Shown in pieces: positions 7,989-16,474 of a stretch of 18,905 nucleotides of DNA (position 1 is its first letter; every line of letters starts with the position of its first letter). The notes under the pieces were generated by a model that worked only from the letters and a program-made list of their open reading frames with translations, did not search any database and was not told where the DNA came from. The position numbers were made by a program, and so were the translations under genes. This DNA comes from Bacteroidales bacterium UBA6431 (GTDB taxonomy: Bacteria; Bacteroidota; Bacteroidia; Bacteroidales; UBA932). The DNA lies in NCBI GenBank assembly GCA_002439095.1, contig DJOT01000006.1, positions 1 to 18,905 of the forward strand, written 5' to 3'.

Positions 7989-9087
7989 GACCGCGACAGT
8001 AATATTGCTTCTTCTCTCTCTCGTCTCCTGCAGCAAGCCGGAGACGGAGGGAGAAGTCGCTTTTTCTGTGCCGCGCACCGCTCTCGGGGCGGATGCCGGA
8101 TCCCAGTTCATCAAGGTGACCTCATATACCTCCTGGGCCATTTCCCTCTCCGAGGCCTGGGCCTCGGTCAGCCAGGCGGAGGGCAGCGGTTCCGTCTCCG
8201 GGATTGAACTCTCATGGGAGGCCAACACGGGGGACGAGCGCAGCTGCACCGTCACTCTCAGCAGCGCCGGCAAGAAGTTCAACGTCACCCTGACCCAGGA
8301 GCGCAATTCGACAGTACTCGTCCCGGATACTCCGGCCGCTTGGCTCGAACTTCCCGCCACTGACGATAAGGACCTATATTACTTCACCCACGACATGAGC
8401 CTCAATGGCAGGAAGGTACGCAACTACTCATTCTACCTTGACCCTCAGGCGAAACTCTCCAAGTGGGTGGCGTATCCGCTCAACAAGGCCCTTAGAGGTT
8501 CCAACCCCGATCGCACCAATGAGTGGGGACTTGACCCCAAGGTGCCGCAGGCCTACCAGCCAGTGCTTTACAGCGGCTTCGGCGGTGGTTATCAGCGAGG
8601 ACATCAGCTTCCGTCAGCTGACAGGTATCTGCCAGGGGCCAACGAGACCACTTTCTATTTCACCAACATGACCCCACAGCGCGGTGAGCTCAATGAGAAC
8701 GCCTGGGCCACCCTCGAAGGGATGGTCCGCGACTGGAGCTTCAAGACCGACACCCTTTATGTGGTGACAGGGGCCGACTGGCGCGGCACCACGGAATACG
8801 CTCGTGACAATGTCGGCGCACAGATTCCTGTCCCGGTCGGATACTATAAGGCCCTGCTTGCCTACAAGGCTTCAGGCTTCGGCGAAGCCGGGAAGTATCT
8901 CGGGATCGCGTTCTGGTTTGACCACAAGGGCTATGACAACAGCACTGGCGCCATCATGGGCCAGTCCATGACCATCGACGCCCTTGAGGAGAAACTCGGC
9001 ATCGATTTCTTCGTCAACCTGCCTGCCGTCGCCGGCAAGGACCAGGCTGACAAGGTGGAGGCTGCCGTGGACAAATGGTGGAAATAA
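7972..9087 (+). CDS. BACON-domain lipoprotein DNA/RNA non-specific endonuclease (NUC family)
   Basis: A 371-residue lipoprotein nuclease. The signal peptide ends in SLVSC (Cys20) and is followed by a BACON domain at about 28-112 and a NUC (Serratia-type, beta-beta-alpha metal) domain at about 125-368. By motif alignment with Serratia nuclease, H211 in QRGHQLPSADR is the general base (H89), N241 is the Mg-binding Asn (N119), N232 matches N110, and E249 matches E127 in NENAWATLE. The usual DRGH reads QRGH here: Q208 replaces the family Asp while R209 and H211 are kept. The enzyme should hydrolyse DNA and RNA outside or on the surface of the cell. Its start overlaps the preceding OB-fold lipoprotein by 17 bases, and a peptidase lipoprotein follows after 12 bases. 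It is most likely part of a nutrient-scavenging set; a role in biofilm DNA turnover is the alternative. Confidence 0.9.
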   Translation: MWPLNKTATVILLLLSLVSCSKPETEGEVAFSVPRTALGADAGSQFIKVTSYTSWAISLSEAWASVSQAEGSGSVSGIELSWEANTGDERSCTVTLSSAGKKFNVTLTQERNSTVLVPDTPAAWLELPATDDKDLYYFTHDMSLNGRKVRNYSFYLDPQAKLSKWVAYPLNKALRGSNPDRTNEWGLDPKVPQAYQPVLYSGFGGGYQRGHQLPSADRYLPGANETTFYFTNMTPQRGELNENAWATLEGMVRDWSFKTDTLYVVTGADWRGTTEYARDNVGAQIPVPVGYYKALLAYKASGFGEAGKYLGIAFWFDHKGYDNSTGAIMGQSMTIDALEEKLGIDFFVNLPAVAGKDQADKVEAAVDKWWK

Positions 9088-9099
9088 ATCATAAAGTAT

Positions 9100-11100
9100 A
9101 TGAAAAAAATCCTTTCAATCGCAGCAATCGCATTGGCAATGACAGCTTGCAGCAGAACTAATCCGTTCCTTGCGGAGTGGGATACCCCTTATGGAATCCC
9201 TCCGTTCGACAATATCCAGACATCAGACTACATACCGGCCATCAAAGCCGGGATCGAGGAGCAGAACGCGGAGATCGAGGCCATCGTCTCCAATCCTGAC
9301 GCCCCGACATTCGACAACACCATCGCTCCGCTGGAGCTTTCCGGCAGCACCCTCAGTCGCGTGCAGGGCGTGCTCTTCAATGTGAGCGAGACCGACCGCA
9401 GCGACGCTCTCGACGCGGTGCAGGAGGAGGCCATACCGATGCTCAGCGAGCACAGCGACAACATCTCGTTCAACAAGGCCCTCTACAACCGTGTGGCCGC
9501 AGTCTACAACGCCGACCAGTCCGCCCTCACCAGAGAGCAGCAGATGGTCCTCAAGAAGCACTACGACAGCTTCGCCCGCGAGGGTATCGGACTTCCTGAG
9601 GAGCAGCAGGCCAAACTCCGCGAGATCAACTCCCGCATGGCCGAGCTAACCCAGAAGATAGGCAACAACATCCTCGCCGAGTCCAACGCCTTCAGCGAGA
9701 AGTTCGGTTTCAGTGTCTCATCCTACCCGGATAAGATGACATCCACCGAAGACCGCGAACTCCGCCGCCAGTACAACGAGGCCTACACCATGCGCGGCCA
9801 CAACGGCAACGCCAATGACAACCGCGCCCTCATCCTCGAACTCCTCGACAAGCGCATCCAGAAGGCGAAGATCCTCGGCTACGACAACCCTGCCGCCTAC
9901 ACCCTCGCCAACAAGATGGCCCACGATCCTCAGACCGTGGACAATTTCCTCGCCGGCATCATGCAGGCCGCCGTGGCCAAGGCGCAGGTCGAGCTTGCCG
10001 ACATGCAGGCCGTCATGGACCAGGACATCAAGGACGGCAAACTCCCTGCCGGCTCCAGGATCGAGCCTTGGGACTGGTGGTACTATGCCGAGAAGGTCCG
10101 CAAGGCCAAGTATGACCTCGATGAGTCCCAGACCCGTCCTTACTTCAAGATAGACAATGTGGTGAACGGTGTGTTCATCGCCGCCAAGACCCTGTACGGC
10201 GTCAACATGGAAGTCCTCAAAGACGTGCCGTCATACAACCCGGAGAAAGTCGTCACCTATAAGGTCACGGCCGACGACGGCTCGCTCATCGGCATCTTTA
10301 CCACAGACTACTTCCCTCGCGAGAGCAAGAGGGGCGGAGCGTGGATGAACAACATCCGCGAGCAGTACGTGGACGCGGAGGGCAATGATGTGCGCCCGAT
10401 CATCGTCAATGTGGGCAACCTCTCCGAGTACTTGAGCATCGATGAGGTGCAGACCGTGTTCCACGAGTTCGGCCACGCCCTGCACGGACTCCTTTCAAAG
10501 TGCCACTACCGTTCCGTGAGCGGCACCAACGTGACCCGAGACTTCGTGGAGATGTTCTCACAGTTCAACGAGAACTGGGCTTTCCAGCCTGAACTCCTCG
10601 CCCAGTACGCCAAGAACGACAAGGGAGAGGTGATTCCTGCCGCGCTGGTCGAGAAGATCAACAACGCCCTCAAGTTCAACCAGGGCTTCATGACCACCGA
10701 GCTCTGCGCCGCCTCCATCCTCGACATGAAGTGGCACGAGCTCAGCAGTGTGGAGGGTGTCGATATTGACAGTTTCGAAAAGAAAGCATGCGCTCAGATG
10801 GGGCTGATCCCGGAGATCGCACCGCGCTACCGCAGCACCTATTTCAACCATATTTTCGGCGGCAGCGGCTACAATGCCGGTTACTACGGTTACCTTTGGG
10901 CCGAGGTTCTCGACAAGGACGCTTTCAGCATCTTCGAGGCTTCGCCGAAGGGAGTATGGGATCTGGAGCTTGCCAAGAAGTTCAAGGAGACCTTCCTCGA
11001 GAAGGGCGGCTCCGAGGAACCTATGGTGCTCTTCAAGTCCTTTGCCGGACGTGAGCCGGACTCTGCGGCCATGCTGCGCGGAAGAGGTTTGATCGACTAA
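9100..11100 (+). CDS. dcp: M3-family metallopeptidase, dipeptidyl carboxypeptidase-like lipoprotein
   Basis: A 666-residue zinc peptidase of the M3 (thimet oligopeptidase/Dcp) family, which trims oligopeptides; Dcp members release C-terminal dipeptides. The zinc site is clear: H455-E456-F-G-H459 with the third ligand E484 in DFVEMFSQ, 25 residues on, as usual for M3. The C-terminal substrate-binding signature FNHIFGGSGYNAGYYGYLW is present. A lipoprotein signal (MTAC, Cys17) puts it in the periplasm or on a membrane face. Length is normal for the family. It lies 12 bases after the nuclease and 11 bases before gpmI, so it is probably co-transcribed. The symbol is assigned by family resemblance; oligopeptidase A-like specificity cannot be excluded. 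Confidence 0.9.
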   Translation: MKKILSIAAIALAMTACSRTNPFLAEWDTPYGIPPFDNIQTSDYIPAIKAGIEEQNAEIEAIVSNPDAPTFDNTIAPLELSGSTLSRVQGVLFNVSETDRSDALDAVQEEAIPMLSEHSDNISFNKALYNRVAAVYNADQSALTREQQMVLKKHYDSFAREGIGLPEEQQAKLREINSRMAELTQKIGNNILAESNAFSEKFGFSVSSYPDKMTSTEDRELRRQYNEAYTMRGHNGNANDNRALILELLDKRIQKAKILGYDNPAAYTLANKMAHDPQTVDNFLAGIMQAAVAKAQVELADMQAVMDQDIKDGKLPAGSRIEPWDWWYYAEKVRKAKYDLDESQTRPYFKIDNVVNGVFIAAKTLYGVNMEVLKDVPSYNPEKVVTYKVTADDGSLIGIFTTDYFPRESKRGGAWMNNIREQYVDAEGNDVRPIIVNVGNLSEYLSIDEVQTVFHEFGHALHGLLSKCHYRSVSGTNVTRDFVEMFSQFNENWAFQPELLAQYAKNDKGEVIPAALVEKINNALKFNQGFMTTELCAASILDMKWHELSSVEGVDIDSFEKKACAQMGLIPEIAPRYRSTYFNHIFGGSGYNAGYYGYLWAEVLDKDAFSIFEASPKGVWDLELAKKFKETFLEKGGSEEPMVLFKSFAGREPDSAAMLRGRGLID

Positions 11101-11111
11101 TTAAGACATTT

Positions 11112-12635
11112 ATGGACAACAAGAAAGTACTTTTGATGATACTTGACGGCTGGGGAGAAGGCCGCCATGATCACTCCAATGCAATATATACCCAGGGAGC
11201 TCCATACATTGACAGGCTTCGTGCGAGGTACCCGTTCTCCCACCTCCAGGCTTGTGGAGAGTATGTCGGCCTGCCGGCAGGGCAGATGGGCAACTCCGAA
11301 GTGGGGCACACCAACCTCGGAGCCGGACGTGTGGTGTATCAGGATCTGGTCAAGATCAACATCGCCTGCCGTGAGCACAAGCTCCTTGACAACAAGGAGA
11401 TCCGTGCGGCATACGACTATGTCAAGAAGAGCGGGAAGAAGCTCCATTTCTTCGGGCTCTGCTCCCACGGGGGCGTGCACTCCTCACTTGACCATCTCTA
11501 TGAGTTCCTCTCTGTAGCAAAGCAGGAAGGGCTTGAGGATGTGTATGTGCACTGCTTCATGGACGGGCGTGATACCGACCCGCACAGCGGATTGGGCTTC
11601 GTCAAAGAACTTGAGGAGAAGATGGCTCAGAGCACCGGCAAGGTGGCCACTGTCTGCGGACGCTTCTATGCGATGGATCGTGACAAGCGCTGGGCCCGCG
11701 TCAAGGAGGCCTATGACATGCTTGTGGAGGGCAAGGGTGCCGAGTTCACTTCAGCCACTGCGGCCATCCAGGCTTCGTACGATGCGGATGTCACCGATGA
11801 GTTCATCAAGCCTGTCGTGATAACTAAGGACGGAGCCCCTCTCGCCAAGGTCGAGGAGGGTGATGCTGTGATATTCTACAATTTCCGCAACGACCGCGCC
11901 CGTGAGCTCACCGCAGTGCTTACCCAGACCGACATGCCGGAGGAGGGGATGCACACGATTCCTCTCTACTACTGCTGCCTTACTCCTTACGACGCTTCAT
12001 TCAAGGGACTGCATATCCTCTTCGACAAGGAGGATGTCAAGGATACCCTCGGTGAGGTTGTCTCCAAGGCCGGCAAGCGCCAGCTGCGAATCGCCGAGAC
12101 GGAGAAATACGCCCATGTGACCTTCTTCTTCAACGGCGGCCGCGAGGAGCCGTTCCCGGGAGAGGACCGCATTCTGGTCAACTCTCCTAAAGTGGCGACT
12201 TACGACCTCCAGCCGGAGATGAGTGCAGTGGAGGTGACCGACAAGCTCTGCGCCGCCATACGCAGCGAGAAGGAGGATCTGATCGTGCTCAACTTCGCCA
12301 ACGGCGACATGGTGGGCCACACCGGAGTCTACGATGCCATCTGCAACGCTGTGGGCTGCGTGGACGGATGTGTGGAGGTGGTGGTGACCTGCGCCCTGGC
12401 GCATGGCTATGCGGTGCTCCTCACCGCTGACCACGGCAACGCCGACCATGCGGTCAACGACGACGGTACCCCTAACACCGCCCACTCCCTCAATCCGGTA
12501 CAGTTCATCGTGATAGGAGCCGGGGACGAGGTGAAGACCGTCAAGGACGGGGCTCTCTGCAATGTCGCTCCGACAATCCTCAAACTTATGGGAATCCCTC
12601 AACCTGAGGCGATGACCGCTGAACCTCTCATATAG
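11112..12635 (+). CDS. gpmI: 2,3-bisphosphoglycerate-independent phosphoglycerate mutase
   Basis: A 507-residue cytoplasmic enzyme that interconverts 3- and 2-phosphoglycerate in glycolysis and gluconeogenesis, using Mn and a phosphoserine intermediate. The metal and catalytic residues align at family positions: D12 in LDGWG, the nucleophile S62 in GQMGNSEVGHTN, H123 in SHGGVHSS, and the C-terminal metal cluster TADHGNADHAV. Length matches the roughly 510-residue norm. It starts 11 bases after the peptidase gene and is followed after 4 bases by a phosphomannose isomerase gene. It therefore appears embedded in a longer co-directional run rather than in a glycolytic cluster. Confidence 0.97.
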   Translation: MDNKKVLLMILDGWGEGRHDHSNAIYTQGAPYIDRLRARYPFSHLQACGEYVGLPAGQMGNSEVGHTNLGAGRVVYQDLVKINIACREHKLLDNKEIRAAYDYVKKSGKKLHFFGLCSHGGVHSSLDHLYEFLSVAKQEGLEDVYVHCFMDGRDTDPHSGLGFVKELEEKMAQSTGKVATVCGRFYAMDRDKRWARVKEAYDMLVEGKGAEFTSATAAIQASYDADVTDEFIKPVVITKDGAPLAKVEEGDAVIFYNFRNDRARELTAVLTQTDMPEEGMHTIPLYYCCLTPYDASFKGLHILFDKEDVKDTLGEVVSKAGKRQLRIAETEKYAHVTFFFNGGREEPFPGEDRILVNSPKVATYDLQPEMSAVEVTDKLCAAIRSEKEDLIVLNFANGDMVGHTGVYDAICNAVGCVDGCVEVVVTCALAHGYAVLLTADHGNADHAVNDDGTPNTAHSLNPVQFIVIGAGDEVKTVKDGALCNVAPTILKLMGIPQPEAMTAEPLI

Positions 12636-12639
12636 GGAG

Positions 12640-13500
12640 ATGTACAAGTTTGAACCTATACTGAAGACTTTGGTCTGGGGCACCGAGAGCTGGGTTCTCT
12701 CCGGTGTCCCCGGGTCAGAGTCTGTCGTTTCTGAAGGCCCTGAAGAGGGCCGGACGCTCAGCGAAGTCTACGGGCCCGGTTTCCCTCTTCTTATAAAGTT
12801 CATCGATGCCCGCAAGGATCTCAGCATACAGGTTCATCCCGGTGAGGAACTGGCTCAGAAGCGCCATGCGTGCCACGGCAAGACGGAGATGTGGTATGCC
12901 ATCAGCGCAGCGCCGGGGGCGAGTCTGATCAGCGGATTCAGCAGGCGGATAACCCCGGAGGAGTATGTGGAGCTTGTCAGCCGCGATGAGATCACATCAG
13001 TCCTCGCCAAGCACAGCGTGCAGCCGGGAGATGTCTTTTTCCTGCCGGCGGGACGCGTCCACGCTATAGGGGCCGGCTGTTATCTGGCTGAAATCCAGCA
13101 GACCTCCGACATCACTTACCGTATATACGACTACAATCGCCCTGGACTTGACGGCAAGCCGCGCCAGCTCCATACTCAGGAGGCCAAGGATGCTATCGAT
13201 TATGGGGTCTATCCGGACTACAGGACGCATTACGAGCCGAAGAAGGATAGCGAGGTGACCCTTGTGGACTGTCCTTATTTCAGGACCTGCCTGCTGGATC
13301 TTGACGCGCCGTTCAGTCGCGGTTTTGATGAGCGCAGCGACTTCGTGGCGCTCGTCTGCATGGAAGGCTCCTGCACTGTCAGGACAGACAAGGGCTGTGC
13401 TGGGCTCAACGCCGGGGAGACTCTCCTGCTCCTCCAGTCCGACGGAAAGTTCACGGTGGAGCCGCAAGGCAAGGCCAAACTTCTCTCTGCGGAGAGATAA
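12640..13500 (+). CDS. manA: type I mannose-6-phosphate isomerase (short form)
   Basis: A 286-residue cupin-fold zinc enzyme that interconverts mannose-6-phosphate and fructose-6-phosphate, feeding mannose into glycolysis or supplying GDP-sugar synthesis. The metal ligands are visible: Q64 and H66 in SIQVHPGEELA, E83 in KTEMWY, and H141 in LPAGRVHAIG, followed by the substrate-binding region AEIQQTSDITYRIYDYNR. The length fits the short bacterial type I class rather than the roughly 390-residue enterobacterial form. It begins 4 bases after gpmI, which suggests tight coupling of two sugar-phosphate enzymes. RNase R follows after 20 bases. Confidence 0.93.
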   Translation: MYKFEPILKTLVWGTESWVLSGVPGSESVVSEGPEEGRTLSEVYGPGFPLLIKFIDARKDLSIQVHPGEELAQKRHACHGKTEMWYAISAAPGASLISGFSRRITPEEYVELVSRDEITSVLAKHSVQPGDVFFLPAGRVHAIGAGCYLAEIQQTSDITYRIYDYNRPGLDGKPRQLHTQEAKDAIDYGVYPDYRTHYEPKKDSEVTLVDCPYFRTCLLDLDAPFSRGFDERSDFVALVCMEGSCTVRTDKGCAGLNAGETLLLLQSDGKFTVEPQGKAKLLSAER

Positions 13501-13520
13501 TCAATTAATTCTCAGTCATT

Positions 13521-15557
13521 ATGGACAAGAAGAACAACAGAAGAAACAACAGAAGCAAGAACAGAAACAGAAAATCCCGCCCTGCCGGACGCAGGGTGTT
13601 CCCGCAGTGTACGGGGACGGTCCAGATGACCAGAGAAGGATTCATTTTCGTTATAGTGGACGGTGAGGAAGACGATGTGTTCGTCAAGGCGTCCAAGACC
13701 CGGCATGCCCTCAACGGGGACAAGGTCCGCGTGGCAGTGACCCGCGAGAAGGGAAAGGACTCCGACAAGCGCCGCGAGGGCGAGGTAGTGGAGATTATTG
13801 AACGCTCCACCAAACCGTTTGTGGGCATACTCCATACTGTCGGTGCACAGGCCTGGGTGCTTATGCAGAGCCGCTCCATGCCTTACGATATCCAGGTTGA
13901 CGCTGAAGAGGCCTCACGCCTCGGTGCGCAGTCCGGGATGAAGGTGGCAGCCGTCGTGGACAAGTGGGAGCGCAAGTCCCCGTGCCCGTCCGGGCACATC
14001 GTGGACGTGCTCGGCGAGCCGGGCCAGAACGACACAGAGATGCATGCCATCCTAGCCGAATTCAATCTCCCGTACCGTTTCGAGCCGGAGGTGGAGAATG
14101 CCGCCGATGACATATCGGAAAAGATTACGGCCGAAGACCTCAAGGGACGCAAGGATTTCCGCGGGACGCTCACATTTACCATCGACCCTAAGGATGCCAA
14201 GGACTTTGACGACGCCCTCTCATTCAAGAAACTGGACAACGGCAACTATGAGGTGGGCGTGCACATCGCCGATGTCTCCCACTATGTGAAGCCGGGCACT
14301 CTCGTGGACAAGGAGGCCCGTAATCGCGGTACATCAGTCTATCTGGTGGACCGCACGGTGCCGATGCTCCCGGAAAAGCTCTGCAACAAGCTCTGCTCCC
14401 TCCGTCCGTATGAGGAGAAACTCACATTCTCCGCAGTCTTCGAGATCAGCCCTCGTGCTGATGTCAAGTCACGCTGGATTGGACGCACCGTCATCTGCTC
14501 CGACCGCCGCTTCACCTACGAGGAGGCTCAGGAGTACATCGAGGCTGACGGCAATCCTACGGGAGATGCTCTCGTGGAGGCGGTACAGACACTCAATAAG
14601 CTGGCGCTCAAGCTGAAGGCCAAGGCCCGCAGGGCCGGTGCCATAGACTTCGACCGCCCGGAGATGAAGGTCGAGGTGGACGAGCAGGGACGCCCGATCA
14701 ATGTTTACGAGAAGATAACCAAAGAGGCCAACTGGCTCGTGGAGCAGTTCATGCTTCTGGCCAACAGGACTGTGGCCGAGTTCGTGGCCACTGACGGCAA
14801 GATGAACGGACTTGCGCGCAAGAACGCCAAGACCTTCGTCTACCGTATCCACGGCGAGCCTAACGAGTTGAAGATGGAAGGTCTCATGACATTCGCGAAA
14901 GGCTTTGGGTATAAGATTGACAAGGATACGCCTCTCACCGGGCGTGGGGCGGCAAAGTCCCTGAGCGCCCTGCTCGACTCGGCCAAGGGAAAGCCTGAGC
15001 ACGAGGCGATGGAGAACCTCGCCCTGCGTGCTATGGCCAAGGCCTGCTACAGCACCGACAATATCGGCCACTATGGCCTTGCATACAAGTTCTACACGCA
15101 TTTCACTTCCCCTATCCGCCGCTATCCTGACCTTATGGTGCACAGGCTTCTGGCCATGTATCTGGCCGGAGGGGAGAGCCAGAAGAAGGACTACTACGAG
15201 GCCGAGTGCAAGTATGCCTCCGAGCGTGAGGTGATCGCTGCCGATGCCGAGCGTACTTCGGTGAAATACAAGCTTGTCGAGTTCATGCAGGACAAGGTGG
15301 GCATGGAGTTCGAGGGTACGGTGTCCGGAGTTACGGAGTGGGGAATGTATGTGGAGATCGAGCCGACGAAGATCGAGGGCATGGTGCCTCTGCGTGAGAT
15401 TAAGTCCGATTTCTTCTTCTACGATGAGCCGCGATACCGTCTGGTCGGCAGGCGCACTCACAAGGTCTATCGCCTTGGCGACGAGGTGATAATCAAGGTC
15501 AAGAACGCCAACCTCGACCAGAGGCTGCTTGACTACGAACTGATAGAAACAAAATAA
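13521..15557 (+). CDS. rnr: ribonuclease R
   Basis: A 678-residue RNase II/R-family 3'-5' exoribonuclease acting on structured RNA. It begins with a low-complexity tail of about 28 residues dominated by Asn, Lys and Arg, likely an RNA-binding extension. Cold-shock domains follow (GFIFVIVDGEEDDVFV near 40-55). The RNB catalytic domain has the metal-binding signature D222-P-K-D-A-K-D228-F-D230-D231 and the YAHFTSPIRRYPD-like segment (here FYTHFTSPIRRYPD, near 525). A C-terminal S1 domain lies at about 592-675 (FEGTVSGVTEWGMYVEI). It lacks the N-terminal helix-turn-helix of the 813-residue E. coli enzyme and is within the usual range for Bacteroidetes. The stop lies 3 bases before the next small gene. 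Confidence 0.96.
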   Translation: MDKKNNRRNNRSKNRNRKSRPAGRRVFPQCTGTVQMTREGFIFVIVDGEEDDVFVKASKTRHALNGDKVRVAVTREKGKDSDKRREGEVVEIIERSTKPFVGILHTVGAQAWVLMQSRSMPYDIQVDAEEASRLGAQSGMKVAAVVDKWERKSPCPSGHIVDVLGEPGQNDTEMHAILAEFNLPYRFEPEVENAADDISEKITAEDLKGRKDFRGTLTFTIDPKDAKDFDDALSFKKLDNGNYEVGVHIADVSHYVKPGTLVDKEARNRGTSVYLVDRTVPMLPEKLCNKLCSLRPYEEKLTFSAVFEISPRADVKSRWIGRTVICSDRRFTYEEAQEYIEADGNPTGDALVEAVQTLNKLALKLKAKARRAGAIDFDRPEMKVEVDEQGRPINVYEKITKEANWLVEQFMLLANRTVAEFVATDGKMNGLARKNAKTFVYRIHGEPNELKMEGLMTFAKGFGYKIDKDTPLTGRGAAKSLSALLDSAKGKPEHEAMENLALRAMAKACYSTDNIGHYGLAYKFYTHFTSPIRRYPDLMVHRLLAMYLAGGESQKKDYYEAECKYASEREVIAADAERTSVKYKLVEFMQDKVGMEFEGTVSGVTEWGMYVEIEPTKIEGMVPLREIKSDFFFYDEPRYRLVGRRTHKVYRLGDEVIIKVKNANLDQRLLDYELIETK

Positions 15558-15560
15558 GCC

Positions 15561-15776
15561 ATGTCAAAGGATTCTTCACTTTTCGCTTTTGTGGCCGGAG
15601 TGGCCGCTGGAGCGTTGCTTGCCGCCTATGCCCGCACAGAGGAAGGCCGCAAGGCTAAAGAAGCTGTCAAATCATATGTGAAGCAGGGGCTTGACAATCT
15701 CTGCGGAGGCTCTGCCGAGGAGAACCCGCAGGAGTGGGAAGAGCCGTCGCCTGCTCCGGTTCCAGACGGGAAGTAG
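15561..15776 (+). CDS. YtxH-like small membrane-anchored protein
   Basis: A 71-residue protein with one N-terminal membrane segment (about residues 7-23: FAFVAGVAAGALLAAY) followed by a charged amphipathic stretch (EEGRKAKEAVKSYVKQGL) and an acidic, proline-rich tail. The glycine-rich helix followed by Glu/Lys-rich helix matches YtxH/DUF883-type proteins, which are often stress-linked and inner-membrane associated. It follows rnr by 3 bases and precedes a holin-like membrane protein gene by 3 bases, so all three are surely one transcript. By position it would correspond to YqjD of E. coli; that equivalence is inference. Confidence 0.75.
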   Translation: MSKDSSLFAFVAGVAAGALLAAYARTEEGRKAKEAVKSYVKQGLDNLCGGSAEENPQEWEEPSPAPVPDGK

Positions 15777-15779
15777 CCT

Positions 15780-16145
15780 ATGGCGGGAGAGTTTTTTGAC
15801 GGATTCGAGCAGCTGGCGCGTGACGCGAAACGCTATGCCGACCTGCGTGTGGACGAGTTCAAGCTCAAGGCTGTCCGCGGGCTTTCCACGGCCCTTGGGA
15901 GGCTGCTCTCGTTTCTTCTGATATTCGTGGTGCTCTCGATAGTGCTGGGGCTGCTTGCGTTTGCCCTTCTCCAGTGGCTCAACGCCCTGGTGGGTGCGCC
16001 GTGGGGTACTCTTATCGTGCTGGCGGTGTTTCTGGTGGCGCTTGTGGTGCTGGTAGCGTGTCGCAAGAGGCTTTTCAGGGACATGTTCGTGAAGCTCTTC
16101 ATCGATGTGTTCTATGATTCTGAAGATGATGGGAAAGCGCTCTGA
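15780..16145 (+). CDS. DUF1469 / phage-holin-superfamily-like membrane protein (YqjE-type)
   Basis: A 121-residue protein. An N-terminal amphipathic region (residues 1-38, FFDGFEQLARDAKRYADLRVDEFKLKAVRGL) precedes two strong membrane segments (about 42-68 and 73-93) and a basic-then-acidic C-terminal tail. This architecture matches the Phage_holin_3_6 (DUF1469) family, which includes E. coli YqjE. Despite the family name these are chromosomal membrane proteins, and there is no phage context here. The 3' end overlaps the next small gene by about 20 bases. Function is unknown beyond an inner-membrane location. Confidence 0.78.
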   Translation: MAGEFFDGFEQLARDAKRYADLRVDEFKLKAVRGLSTALGRLLSFLLIFVVLSIVLGLLAFALLQWLNALVGAPWGTLIVLAVFLVALVVLVACRKRLFRDMFVKLFIDVFYDSEDDGKAL

Positions 16146-16362
16146 TATACGTAGCGGCGAGCAGTTGGATGCCGCCATCGCCGCCTCCCGGGCTGCCCTT
16201 TCTGCGCAGCGCGGTGCTCTTGAGGCAAGTTATGCCTCTCTCAAGGGCCGCCTTTCGCCTGTTGGCACGGCCGCCGGCTTCCTGGAGAAGAGCAAGAACA
16301 TCATCGCCTGGTCCACCGCCCTGCTATCCCTGTTCCGCACCCTCCGCCGCCGGAGGAAATAG
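16126..16362 (+). CDS. small hypothetical protein with basic C-terminus
   Basis: A 78-residue hypothetical protein with no recognised family. It has a helical N-terminal half rich in Ala, Ser and Arg (SDIRSGEQLDAAIAASRAAL), a short hydrophobic stretch (IIAWSTALLSLF), and an Arg-rich end (RTLRRRRK). In-frame ATGs also exist at 16105, 16114 and 16129; 16126 was chosen to limit the overlap with the upstream gene, but the start is uncertain. Its position as the third small gene after YtxH-like and DUF1469 proteins recalls yqjK in E. coli. The last 81 bases of the gene are duplicated, with five changes, at 17229-17309, which supports it being a real, recombination-prone gene end. Confidence 0.6.
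   Translation: MMGKRSDIRSGEQLDAAIAASRAALSAQRGALEASYASLKGRLSPVGTAAGFLEKSKNIIAWSTALLSLFRTLRRRRK
16281..16361 (+). repeat. 81-bp direct repeat, copy 1 (3' end of the small gene)
   Basis: Aligns without gaps to 17229-17309 at an offset of 948 bases. I count five mismatches (at 16285, 16300, 16315, 16326 and 16359). Copy 1 is the coding end of the small gene. The changes in copy 2 would give Ile to Val, Thr to Ala and two silent changes in the KSKN..RRRRK tail, plus one change at the left edge. The truncated DUF4143 gene lies between the copies. Confidence 0.85.
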
Positions 16363-16371
16363 GTTGAGCCT

Positions 16372-16403
16372 GGAGGTATGGGTGTTTCTGGCGGTTTCCG
16401 CTC
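16372..16403 (+). repeat. 32-bp companion repeat, copy 1
   Basis: GGAGGTATGGGTGTTTCTGG and the following 12 bases match 17388-17419 at 27 of 32 positions, offset 1016. Copy 1 lies 10 bases after the 81-bp repeat. In copy 2 the spacing is larger by 68 bases (extra sequence in 17310-17387). Confidence 0.65.
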
Positions 16404-16474
16404 TTTTCCTGACTTCGTCATTGCGTCACCTTGAAATTGCTATCGGGAGATATTTAACAACATACCTTCCATGC

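Noticed and set aside
14469..15461. A 330-codon open frame on the minus strand inside rnr
   Set aside because: It is fully antisense to the RNB and S1 domains, has no recognisable domain, and is the kind of long shadow frame expected opposite G/C-ending codons.
15780..16145. Phage holin indicating a prophage
   Set aside because: The family name is historical. The gene sits in a chromosomal run after rnr with no lysin, capsid or tail genes nearby.
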